Source: Dehalococcoidia bacterium (GTDB taxonomy: Bacteria; Chloroflexota; Dehalococcoidia; GIF9; AB-539-J10). From it: a stretch of 55,341 nucleotides of DNA. Both the position numbers and the translations under genes were made by a program. Under the pieces are notes generated by a model. The model worked only from the letters and a program-made list of their open reading frames with translations. It was not told the DNA's origin and did not search any database. This document shows, in pieces, positions 44,325-52,241 of this stretch; positions within the stretch are counted from its first letter, which is position 1; every line of letters starts with the position of its first letter. Location: positions 1 through 55,341 of the forward strand of contig JAFGFT010000050.1 in the NCBI GenBank assembly GCA_016930935.1, read 5' to 3'.

Positions 44325-44588
44325 ATGAACAAGAGACGCTCAAACATCGAAATTATCGCGGAGATGCTGAGAGTCGGCGAAAACGGCGCTGGCAAGACAG
44401 AGATCATGTACAGCGTCAACATGAGTTACGCACAGCTGCAGAAGTATCTGAAGTACCTTCTGGGTCATGACCTGATTCACAAGGTAGAAGTGGGGAATCC
44501 GGGCGTGCGATATCATGTGACGGAGAAAGGCGCCGACCTTCTTAAGAGCATTGATGCGGTTATGGGCTTGCTTGATGTTGATATGTGA
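44325..44588 (+). CDS. Small winged-helix DNA-binding protein, archaeal HTH_45-like
   Basis: This 87-residue protein is a single winged helix of the kind common in archaea and in Dehalococcoidia (RRSNIEIIAEMLRV, the recognition part YAQLQKYLKYLLGHDLI, and the wing YHVTEKGADLLKSID). There is no ligand or receiver domain. It has its own promoter, is followed after 65 bases by a ribbon-helix-helix-like gene, and the two are bracketed by near-identical palindromes. Target genes are unknown; autoregulation or control of the adjacent genes is likely by position only. Confidence 0.8.
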   Translation: MNKRRSNIEIIAEMLRVGENGAGKTEIMYSVNMSYAQLQKYLKYLLGHDLIHKVEVGNPGVRYHVTEKGADLLKSIDAVMGLLDVDM

Positions 44589-44653
44589 GCCGGTGACCGG
44601 ACAGGCTGCCCTACACGCCAGCACATAGCCTGAGCAAGGAGGAAGTAACTGCA

Positions 44654-44992
44654 ATGCCCGAGAAGAGAATGCTGGTAGTTGAAGCCGACCTGGTGAAGAA
44701 GATCGACGAGAACAGGGGTGACCTGAGTAGATCAGAGTTTATTGACCTCCTTATTGAAGGTCAGTTGGATGAGAAGGATGACGCTGCAGGCGTGAAAGGA
44801 CACCTTCTGGATGATGATGCGGTTACTCGTGATGAGTTCCTGCAATTCCAGGAAGGGGCGAAGGAACTGCTCAGGAGCTTCCTCGATTTCTTCATCAACT
44901 ATGGACTTGAGTTGGGCAAGGGTCCCCGGGATGAGGAGTTTGAACAGCTTAGCCGCAAGTTGAGAACTCTTTCTCGCAATCACCAGGACTGA
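44654..44992 (+). CDS. Ribbon-helix-helix-like DNA-binding protein
   Basis: This 112-residue protein has an N-terminal segment KRMLVVEADLVKKIDENRGDLSRSEFIDLLI that matches a CopG/Arc ribbon-helix-helix: a short strand, then two helices with the SRSEFI motif. The rest (about 45-112) is acidic and helical and may mediate oligomerisation or bind a partner. GGAGG (44640) precedes the ATG. It lies in the same transcript as the winged-helix gene and ends at a terminator. Confidence 0.7.
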   Translation: MPEKRMLVVEADLVKKIDENRGDLSRSEFIDLLIEGQLDEKDDAAGVKGHLLDDDAVTRDEFLQFQEGAKELLRSFLDFFINYGLELGKGPRDEEFEQLSRKLRTLSRNHQD

Positions 44993-45018
44993 TTTCTATT
45001 TCAACCTAGCTACGCAAG

Positions 45019-45052
45019 AGCGGGCATCCCCCACCGGGTGCCCGCTTTCTTT
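45019..45052 (+). terminator. Terminator after the two regulator genes
   Basis: AGCGGGCA (45019-45026) pairs with TGCCCGCT (45039-45046), followed by the T-rich TTCTTT. The loop CCC/GGG could extend the stem. Confidence 0.85.
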
Positions 45053-45108
45053 GTGGGATTTTCTCCCGTGTTTCTTTCGTCTTCAATCGTGCACTAGAAC
45101 TATCTTCT

Positions 45109-45120
45109 AGACGATAGTCT
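45109..45120. repeat. Palindrome variant AGACGATAGTCT (copy 2)
   Basis: This near-palindrome differs from the copy at 44111 at one position and lies about 115 bases before the GH3 gene. ACTATC (45099-45104) and GATAGT (45113-45118) also form an overlapping inverted repeat. No other gene is seen in 44993-45233. Confidence 0.35.
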
Positions 45121-45233
45121 CTTCACAAGGCGCATGACAATGGTCATAGTTACCAACGTCCGGCAATGTGCTGGTTGTCGGGCGATGTCCGGAAGACTGT
45201 GCGTGACCTGCGAGAGTAGAACTTGGAGGTGCA

Positions 45234-46907
45234 ATGACGACGATGAGACCTATTGACCTTCTTCGTGCCGGGAAGAAAGAAGAGTTGTGGCGGATGTGCT
45301 GCGGATTCCTGGACCTGAATATCGAACAGTACATGGTCATTCAGCGCAGGCTGATGGCCGAGCAACTGGATTACCTGAAGAAAAGCGAACTCGGACGAAA
45401 AGTCATGCGCGGCGCCCTGCCTTCGACAATAGAGGAGTTTCGTGCCGTAGTGCCACTGACCACCTATGGTGACTACATTCCTGAATTGACAGGCATGAAA
45501 GACGAGACATTGCCTCTCCCGGCTGCCCAGTGGGTACGGACATCCGGGTACACGGGCAAGTATGAAGTGAAATGGATCCCGATGTCGGAGCGTTTCGTAG
45601 AGGAATTGGAAAAACTGTGTTGCGCAATTGTCATTCTTTGCCTCTGCAATCACAGAGGTGACATGTCGAAGGTGAAGGAGCACCTCAGGGTTCTTTCCAC
45701 GTTCGCGTCACCTCCGTACGCGTCCGGGGTGATTGCAGCTCTTCTGCAGCAGTCCGTCAATTGTGATTTCCTGCCGCAGAATGCTGCCGAGTTGTCATTC
45801 CCTGACAAGGTGAAGAAGGGTTTTGCTGAGGCTCTGTCTGTGGGGATGGACGGATTCGGAGGTCTCCCTTCTGTTCTTGTAACCGTTGGAGAGCAGTTGA
45901 AGGACCACTCCCGTAAGATGGACAAGAAGGCGCTGCTGCGGAATGGCCCTGCCCTGCGCCGTGTTGTGCGGGGAGTCCTGAGGAGCAAGCTGGCAAGGCG
46001 TCCCATGCTGCCACGTGACCTCTGGACGGTGAAGGGCATTCTTGGAGGAGGTACGGATTCTGCGGTATTCAAGGCACGCATCGCAGAACTCTGGGGCAGA
46101 GTCCCGCTTGAGTTGTATGCGGGTTCGGAGGGTGGCATCTATGCGGTCCAGGCCTGGGACCGGAATACGATGACATTCACGCCAAACCTGAACTTCTACG
46201 AGTTCATACCGGAGCGCGAGCATTTCAAGTGGCAACTCGACAACTCCTATGTCCCGAAGACTGTCCTGCTGGATGAAGTGAAGGCCGGCGAGGCATACGA
46301 GGTCGTCATAACGAACCTTCACGGCGGAGCGCTCACGCGCTACCGCATCGGCGATGTGGTCCGAATCGTGTCTCTTGAGGGCGAAGAATCGGGCATTGCA
46401 CTGCCGCAGATGGTGTTTGAACGTCGTGCTGATGACCTGATTGACATCGCCGGCTTCGGGCGTCTTACGGAGCGTGTTATCTGGGAGGCAATCGAGAAGA
46501 CAGAGGTCCCCTATGTGGACTGGACCGCACGGAAAGAGTTTGTGGACGGCCGTGCACTCCTTCATGTGTACATGGAGCCTTCACAATCACCCGCCCCGTC
46601 CGAGGCAAGCTACATGTCGAATCTGTACGAGCGCTTCAAGGAGCTTGATAAACAGTACAACTTCAACATCTATGCGATATTCGGAGAGGAAGAGGAGCCA
46701 CCGGAGGACCTTCCTTTGCTGGTTTCATATCTCCCTTCCGGGGCGTTTGCCAGGTACATCACCAGGCGCCAGAATGAAGGTGCGGACCTGGGTCATCTGA
46801 AGCCCCCGCATATCAATCCTTCCGATGAGGTGTTGTCGGTGTTGCTTGAGCGCGCAGTCGAAGTTGAGCGTGTTGCCGCAAAGACTGTGGAGCGTGTTCC
46901 TGCGTAG
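45234..46907 (+). CDS. GH3-family acyl-adenylating enzyme
   Basis: This 557-residue protein belongs to the GH3 family of the ANL superfamily, which adenylate carboxylates and, in plants, join them to amino acids. The phosphate-binding loop is TSGYTGKYEVK (103-113), the second ATP motif YAGSEGGIY (295-303) and the hinge-region YRIGD (370-374). No phosphopantetheine carrier or amino-acid-ligase domain is attached. GGAGG precedes the start by four bases. It is monocistronic between a possible operator and a strong terminator. Acyl substrate and acceptor are unknown. Confidence 0.85.
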   Translation: MTTMRPIDLLRAGKKEELWRMCCGFLDLNIEQYMVIQRRLMAEQLDYLKKSELGRKVMRGALPSTIEEFRAVVPLTTYGDYIPELTGMKDETLPLPAAQWVRTSGYTGKYEVKWIPMSERFVEELEKLCCAIVILCLCNHRGDMSKVKEHLRVLSTFASPPYASGVIAALLQQSVNCDFLPQNAAELSFPDKVKKGFAEALSVGMDGFGGLPSVLVTVGEQLKDHSRKMDKKALLRNGPALRRVVRGVLRSKLARRPMLPRDLWTVKGILGGGTDSAVFKARIAELWGRVPLELYAGSEGGIYAVQAWDRNTMTFTPNLNFYEFIPEREHFKWQLDNSYVPKTVLLDEVKAGEAYEVVITNLHGGALTRYRIGDVVRIVSLEGEESGIALPQMVFERRADDLIDIAGFGRLTERVIWEAIEKTEVPYVDWTARKEFVDGRALLHVYMEPSQSPAPSEASYMSNLYERFKELDKQYNFNIYAIFGEEEEPPEDLPLLVSYLPSGAFARYITRRQNEGADLGHLKPPHINPSDEVLSVLLERAVEVERVAAKTVERVPA

Positions 46908-46938
46908 AGATATGCACGTTCTGTTGCTTCTAAACGAA

Positions 46939-46969
46939 GGGGTGGGCCCTGGTGGCCCGCCCCTTTTTT
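46939..46969 (+). terminator. Rho-independent terminator after the GH3 gene
   Basis: GGGGTGGGCC (46939-46948) pairs with GGCCCGCCCC (46954-46963) with one wobble pair, followed by six T. Confidence 0.95.
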
Positions 46970-47072
46970 GGCAACGTCCCGCCGTGCCGCCTCGGTTTCT
47001 TGCCGCGAGCGAGGCTGCGTGTTGCGGGAACACATCCGTGCGTCGTATCCGCTGCAGCGTTTCTTCCCTGTA

Positions 47073-47100
47073 TTGACGGAGAACACCGGTGTGCCATAAT
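47073..47100 (+). promoter_or_regulatory. Promoter of the c-di-GMP enzyme gene (leaderless type)
   Basis: TTGACG (47073-47078) and CATAAT (47095-47100) are 16 bases apart; the -10 box ends six bases before the ATG at 47107, which would be at the mRNA 5' end. Confidence 0.6.
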
Positions 47101-47106
47101 TGGCCC

Positions 47107-50100
47107 ATGAATAGCCATGTGGTTATTCCCCTTATTGCGTGTATCGCCTATGTGCCGCTCGCCCTGGTGTTGCTTTCAAACCGCCCATGGGGCAGGCAGC
47201 ACAAGCTGCTTGTGTCCTTCGTGGTGGCAGCTTTCGCGTGGAGTCTGACCGACTTTGTGGCGCGTAGCGACTATCTGCTGGATGACAAGCGGCTACTGTC
47301 GCAGATAGTGATCTCTGTGGCAATCCTGGCCATCGTGCAGTTCTACTACTTCATGCGGTGCTATTTCAGCAAGTCCGTGACCCGAATGCCGATTGCATAT
47401 GCATTCGTGATCGCGTGTATTGCGATGTGTATTCTGGAGGTCATTCCTACGTCGGTCGTCGTGACTTCTGAAGGACTGACTGTTCACTACGGCCTTCCGC
47501 TTCTTGTGCTTTCCGCCATCATGCTGGTTTCGCTGGCGGGCAACGCGCTCGCGAGCCTGTTTCGGTGCTATCGACAATCGACAGAGGCTGCTGAACGCAA
47601 CCAGTTTCTGTATCTCCTTCTGGCAACAACGGCCTTGAGTCTCTTCGTGCTTTCTTCCTTCATGCCGTCCGGGGGCAGTTATCCGATTGCTCATGTAGGA
47701 AACCTGCTGGTGGCTGGAATCCTCAGCTACGCAGTGGTGGCTCACAGACTGCTGGACATCAGGGTGTTCATGAGGAGAGGGATTGTCCTCGTTGGGCTCT
47801 ATGGTGGTGGCATCGTCATTCTGTTGTTGCTACTGGGCATGCTGCATGTGCTGTTTGGCGTTCGCTATGACCCTGTTACCGTGCTCCTGGTGGTTGGCCT
47901 GGGCGTCCCTCTCATCTTCCTCTTCACCAATGTCGTCAGGGACGCGCTGAAGCGGAAAGTGGAGCAGCTATTCGTCGGAGACCAGTATGAAGTGCGGCAG
48001 GAGATGTTTGAGTTCTTTGACCGCATCTATGATGTTCCTACCCTGGAGCAGTTCGGCGTGCAGCTCGTGTCGCTGCTTGCACGTTCAGTTGATGCAGTGA
48101 GGGCGTACCTGCTCCTGCCTGACGGAAAGGAGGGTGACTTTGTTGTTCACTTCGCGTACCCACGGGCATCTGCCGATGGCGAAGACATCACGCTCACCGT
48201 CAATCATGACAGCCCTTTGCTTACATGGTTGAAGCGTGAAGGACAGTTCCTTCCAGTGAGATTTCTGAGTATATTGCCCGAGTTCCAGTCATTGTGGAAA
48301 AGGGAGCGCGATGATGTCCACATGTCTCAAGTTGAGTTGTTCATGCCCGTTGAGAACGGAGGGGAGGTGGTGGGAATCCTGGCCGTGGGGGCAAAGGCGA
48401 GAGGGAAGCCATATCTGGTCGAAGACATAGAATTGATGCGTACTGCTGCCAGTCGTGTTGCGGCCAGCATGGAGAAACAGTATCTCTACGAGCAGTTGCA
48501 GAAGCAGGAGACCGAATTGACTCTTCTCAATACCATGGCTCTCGTGGTCAGTTCCAGCCTGGACATACAGGACATATTCATGGGCTTCTCCAGTGAACTT
48601 CGAAAAGTTGTCCCGCTCGACTATGCTGCTGTTGCGCTCGTCGATGATGACAGAATCCGTCTACACGCCGTCTATGGAGACGTGGCTGCATCAGAAATCG
48701 CTCAGATGTCTCATTCATTGCAGGGCACTGCGACCGAGTGGATCTGCCAGAACAGGAAGTCGGTATATCAGCCTGATATCCAGGCCTCCACGTCATACTG
48801 GCCGGACACTCACTACGTCCGTGAGGGCATCCGCTCCGTGGCACACCTACCGCTCATCGTGCGCGGTGAAGTCATGGGAACCCTGATAGTTGCGAGCGGA
48901 AAGGCCGACGTCTACCGTGAAGCAGATATTCACCTGCTGGAGCAGGTGGCACGCCAGATTGCAACGCCTATTGAGAACGCGACCTTGTATGCCAGGGCGG
49001 AGCAGAGAAGCCGTATCGATGAGCTGACGGGCCTCTTCAACCGGCGTCATTTCGAGGAGAGGTTGAGGGAGGAAGTTGCCAGACACTCACGGCATGACGG
49101 TTTCTTCTCGTTATTGATGGTGGACCTCGACTACTTCAAGGCCCACAACGACATGTATGGCCACCCTTCCGGCGACAAACTGCTCCGACTTGTGGGTTCT
49201 CTTATCGGTTACTCGATTCGCGACACTGACCAGGCGTTCCGCTATGGTGGGGATGAATTCACCGTCATTCTGCCCCATACCTCGTCAGAGGAAGCCTTCG
49301 TGGTGGCGGAACGAGTGAGAGCGCGTATCGCGAGGGAGATGGAGGCCAAACAGAGTACGGTGACGTGTAGTATCGGCCTCGCAAGCTATCCGGCTGATGG
49401 AGTCATGTTCGGTGAACTGGTGAGTACGGCCGATGCTGCTCTCTACTACGCCAAGAACACGGGCGGCAACCGGACCTATCTCTCGTCCAAGATCTTCTCT
49501 GAGGTCGAGACCAACCCCGAGCCTGGCGGTGGCGGTGGACACAGGGGCAGTGGTCTGAGCGCCGTGTATGCACTGGCTGCTGCCGTGGACGTGAAGGACC
49601 ACTATACCTATGGACATTCACGAAAGGTGAACACCTATGCGGTGGTGCTGGCTGAAGCCCTGGGGCTTCCGTCCGGTGAAGTTTCGAGAATCAGCACGTC
49701 GGCACTGCTGCATGATATCGGCAAGATAGGCATTCCAGACCGTATTCTGAACAAGAAGGGTGATCTGGATGCTGACGAGTGGGAGGCGATCAAGTCTCAT
49801 CCGCGGCTGGGAGCCAATATCGTTGGCAACGTGCCCGACCTTGCACCGTGTGTGGGCAATATCCTCTACCATCATGAGCGCTGGGATGGAACCGGGTATC
49901 CCGAGGGATTGCGCGGCAAGTCCATTCCAATCGGTGCTCGTATCCTCGCGATAGCTGATTCGTTCGCGGCGATGGCGTCGGTCCGCCCCTATCGTGAAGC
50001 ATTGTCTGATGCGGAGGCGCTCGAACGACTGCGGCAGAACGCCGGTTCTCAATTCGACCCGGATCTGCTTGACGCGTTTATCAAGGAGGTTGAGGCGGGG

Positions 50101-50142
50101 TTGCCGCGCAAGGACTCCGTGAGCAAGGTTCCACCTATCTAG
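47107..50142 (+). CDS. Membrane sensor with GAF, GGDEF and HD-GYP domains (c-di-GMP turnover)
   Basis: This 1011-residue protein has seven or so N-terminal helices (about 1-275), a GAF domain (about 300-450), a second GAF (about 470-630), a diguanylate cyclase with intact GGDEF (714-718), an inhibitory-site RxxD five residues before it (Arg705, Asp708), and an HD-GYP phosphodiesterase with HD at 869-870 and GYP at 930-932. Synthesis and breakdown of c-di-GMP can therefore both be encoded. Start is taken at ATG 47107, not the in-frame GTG at 47089 that lies inside the promoter. It is convergent with the Trm9-like gene. Pili are an obvious target of c-di-GMP here, though not shown. Confidence 0.92.
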   Translation: MNSHVVIPLIACIAYVPLALVLLSNRPWGRQHKLLVSFVVAAFAWSLTDFVARSDYLLDDKRLLSQIVISVAILAIVQFYYFMRCYFSKSVTRMPIAYAFVIACIAMCILEVIPTSVVVTSEGLTVHYGLPLLVLSAIMLVSLAGNALASLFRCYRQSTEAAERNQFLYLLLATTALSLFVLSSFMPSGGSYPIAHVGNLLVAGILSYAVVAHRLLDIRVFMRRGIVLVGLYGGGIVILLLLLGMLHVLFGVRYDPVTVLLVVGLGVPLIFLFTNVVRDALKRKVEQLFVGDQYEVRQEMFEFFDRIYDVPTLEQFGVQLVSLLARSVDAVRAYLLLPDGKEGDFVVHFAYPRASADGEDITLTVNHDSPLLTWLKREGQFLPVRFLSILPEFQSLWKRERDDVHMSQVELFMPVENGGEVVGILAVGAKARGKPYLVEDIELMRTAASRVAASMEKQYLYEQLQKQETELTLLNTMALVVSSSLDIQDIFMGFSSELRKVVPLDYAAVALVDDDRIRLHAVYGDVAASEIAQMSHSLQGTATEWICQNRKSVYQPDIQASTSYWPDTHYVREGIRSVAHLPLIVRGEVMGTLIVASGKADVYREADIHLLEQVARQIATPIENATLYARAEQRSRIDELTGLFNRRHFEERLREEVARHSRHDGFFSLLMVDLDYFKAHNDMYGHPSGDKLLRLVGSLIGYSIRDTDQAFRYGGDEFTVILPHTSSEEAFVVAERVRARIAREMEAKQSTVTCSIGLASYPADGVMFGELVSTADAALYYAKNTGGNRTYLSSKIFSEVETNPEPGGGGGHRGSGLSAVYALAAAVDVKDHYTYGHSRKVNTYAVVLAEALGLPSGEVSRISTSALLHDIGKIGIPDRILNKKGDLDADEWEAIKSHPRLGANIVGNVPDLAPCVGNILYHHERWDGTGYPEGLRGKSIPIGARILAIADSFAAMASVRPYREALSDAEALERLRQNAGSQFDPDLLDAFIKEVEAGLPRKDSVSKVPPI

Positions 50143-50160
50143 CGCAGGTCTTGCTTCTCG

Positions 50161-50820
50161 TCACTGTGACGCGGGCTTCTGCGCTCGAACACAGATGTTC
50201 CGTGAGAACCACGATATCGGACCACGAAACCGTTTCTCGCCCCCTATCCACTCTACTGTGAAGCCTGCCCTCTTCAACAGTCCCTTCAATTCCCGGCGGT
50301 TGTACATATGGTAGTAGCGGCTCAACGTTTTTTCACCGACGCGAAAGGGTATCTGCCGGTCCTTTGGTCTGAACCAGAAGCCTGGCTGAAGGTGATTCCA
50401 GACGCTCAGGTATAGTTCGGCTCCGGGGCGCAGCACGCGGTGCAGTTCCGCGAACGCCTGTTGCCGAGCGGCGTGTCCCTCGATGTGATGATAGCTGGCT
50501 ATCGCAATCGCGTAGTCGAATGTGCTGTCCCCGAAGGGGAGCGCGACGAGGTCGCCCTGGACCGTGCGTGCTACAAGCTGGTGTTTCTCGGCGTACTTGC
50601 GACACTGCATGAGCATCTGTCGGGAGAAGTCCACGCCATATAGTTCGAACTTGTCTCGCAGCGGCAGGAAGTCCGCACCGTGTCCACATCCGAGATTGAT
50701 GACCCGCCCGCTGTGCCACCTTTCGGACAGCTCCGTGAGTTCAGCGCGGAGGAGTGGCCAGTGCCGAACGTTGTACCAACTGGCGGCGATGTCGTCGAAT
50801 GCTTCTCTGTTTGTCGTCAA
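50161..50820 (-). CDS. Trm9/ALKBH8-like SAM methyltransferase, probable tRNA cm5U34 methyltransferase
   Basis: This 219-residue class I methyltransferase has motif I INLGCGHGADFL (41-52) and Asp64 in YGVDFS. The N-terminal FDDIAASWYNVRHWP and the C-terminal RYYHMYNRRELKGLLKRAGF resemble the eukaryotic and archaeal Trm9 signatures (IAxxFxxTRxxxWP and RYYHLFxxGEL), recalled from memory. Trm9 methylates cm5U34, the product of Elongator/Elp3, to mcm5U34. The next gene, divergent and 29 bases away, is elp3, which supports the call. It appears to start with TTG at 50820. Trm9 normally needs the zinc protein Trm112; none is seen in this window. Confidence 0.68.
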   Translation of the reverse strand: MTTNREAFDDIAASWYNVRHWPLLRAELTELSERWHSGRVINLGCGHGADFLPLRDKFELYGVDFSRQMLMQCRKYAEKHQLVARTVQGDLVALPFGDSTFDYAIAIASYHHIEGHAARQQAFAELHRVLRPGAELYLSVWNHLQPGFWFRPKDRQIPFRVGEKTLSRYYHMYNRRELKGLLKRAGFTVEWIGGEKRFRGPISWFSRNICVRAQKPASQ

Positions 50821-50839
50821 TGGGACTGCCTGCTAGACT
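50811..50839 (+). promoter_or_regulatory. Promoter of elp3 (leaderless type)
   Basis: TTGTCG (50811-50816) and TAGACT (50834-50839) are 17 bases apart, and the -10 box ends ten bases before the ATG at 50850. The -35 box overlaps the first codons of the divergent methyltransferase gene. Confidence 0.5.
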
Positions 50840-50849
50840 GAAGCGTACC

Positions 50850-52241
50850 ATGAGGAAGGCCACACGTACTATCTCCGGAGTGACTCCTGTGGCTGTCATG
50901 GCCAAGCCTTTTGCCTGCCCGGGAAACTGTGTCTATTGTCCCTCGGCAGTCGGAGCACCGAAGAGCTACACGACGGAATCGCCCGCAGTCCTGCGTGCAA
51001 TCAGGTGTGGATTCGACCCCGTGGAGCAGGTTCGCGTAAGGGTGGATTCTCTTGCGAAGATGGGGCACCCCGTGGAGAAGATCGAGCTTATCATTATGGG
51101 TGGCACCTTCCTCGCGTATCCCGTCGATTATCAGTACTCGTTCGTCAAGTCGTGCTACGACGCGCTCAACGGGACCGTATCGGCGGACCTTGAGGCGGCC
51201 AAACTGGCCAACGAATCGTCCTTCCACCGGTGCGTGGGCCTGTGTGTTGAGACAAGGCCGGACTGGTGTGGGGATGAAGAAGTCAGACGGTTGCTGGATT
51301 TCGGTGCCACGAGGGTCGAACTTGGTGTACAGACTCTCGATGATGCTATTCATGCACTGAACAACCGGGGCCACGGCGTTGCGGAGATTATCGACGCCAC
51401 GTCACGGCTCCGGCGCAACGGCTTCAAAGTCTATTACCACTGGATGCCGGGTCTTCCAGGGTCGACTCCCGAGAATGACCTGTCAATGACTCAGAGATTG
51501 TTTGATGAACCGGAGTTTCGACCGGACGGTCTGAAGTTGTATCCAACCGTCGTTGTAAGCGGGTCGGAACTGGAATCGTGGTACAACGAGGGGGTTTACC
51601 GTCCCGGAAGCTCACTGGAGATGCGTGACTTGCTTATCCAGATGAAGCAGATGGTGCCGCCCTACGTACGCATCGCCAGGTTGATGCGGGACATACCGAC
51701 GAAGTTCATCCTGGCGGGCTGTGACGACCTTGCGCTCCGGAGCACCATCAGGCTCCGCATGAAGGAGTTGGGTCTTGAATGCCAGTGCGTGCGATGCCGT
51801 GAGTATGGTCACCGGATGCGTGATGGCCGGAAGGTGGGGGAACCTGAATTCCGCAGGATGCGCTACGAAACGGCTGATGGATATGAGGAGTTTCTCTCCT
51901 ATGAGGACGCGGATGGCACGCTCTTCGCTTTGCTGCGGCTCTCGTGCGTGGATGACGGGTCAGGTACTGAATCGCTCGTGGGGAACGCGGCCACGGTGAG
52001 GGAGTTGCACGTGTTTGGGCCTGAACTGGTTCTTGGAGAGCGCAGAGAGATGGCGGCACAGCACCGGGGCCTGGGCTCCCTTCTGATGGAGGAGGCGGAG
52101 CGGATAGCGGCCACTGAAATGGGCGCGGGAACGTTGCGGGTACTCAGCGGCGTGGGAGTGAGGGATTACTACCGTCAACTCGGCTACGCGCTCGAAGGAT
52201 CATACATGATGAAGTCCCTATTGCAGCCTTCACCCGTCTAG
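50850..52241 (+). CDS. elp3: Elp3-like tRNA uridine-34 carboxymethyl transferase (radical SAM + GNAT)
   Basis: This 463-residue protein matches the catalytic Elongator subunit: an N-terminal segment RKATRTISGVTPVAVMAKP, a radical SAM cluster motif CPGNCVYC (Cys23, Cys27, Cys30), the conserved MGGTFLAYP and VELGVQTLDD, and a C-terminal GNAT acetyl-CoA site (QHRGLGSLLMEEAE, then YYRQLGY). It adds the carboxymethyl group to wobble uridine from acetyl-CoA. The Dehalococcoides mccartyi homologue is the known bacterial structural model. Start is placed at ATG 50850, beside the putative promoter; frames from 50754 or 50820 run into the divergent gene. Its stop shares CTAG with the stop of the convergent gene. 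Confidence 0.93.
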   Translation: MRKATRTISGVTPVAVMAKPFACPGNCVYCPSAVGAPKSYTTESPAVLRAIRCGFDPVEQVRVRVDSLAKMGHPVEKIELIIMGGTFLAYPVDYQYSFVKSCYDALNGTVSADLEAAKLANESSFHRCVGLCVETRPDWCGDEEVRRLLDFGATRVELGVQTLDDAIHALNNRGHGVAEIIDATSRLRRNGFKVYYHWMPGLPGSTPENDLSMTQRLFDEPEFRPDGLKLYPTVVVSGSELESWYNEGVYRPGSSLEMRDLLIQMKQMVPPYVRIARLMRDIPTKFILAGCDDLALRSTIRLRMKELGLECQCVRCREYGHRMRDGRKVGEPEFRRMRYETADGYEEFLSYEDADGTLFALLRLSCVDDGSGTESLVGNAATVRELHVFGPELVLGERREMAAQHRGLGSLLMEEAERIAATEMGAGTLRVLSGVGVRDYYRQLGYALEGSYMMKSLLQPSPV

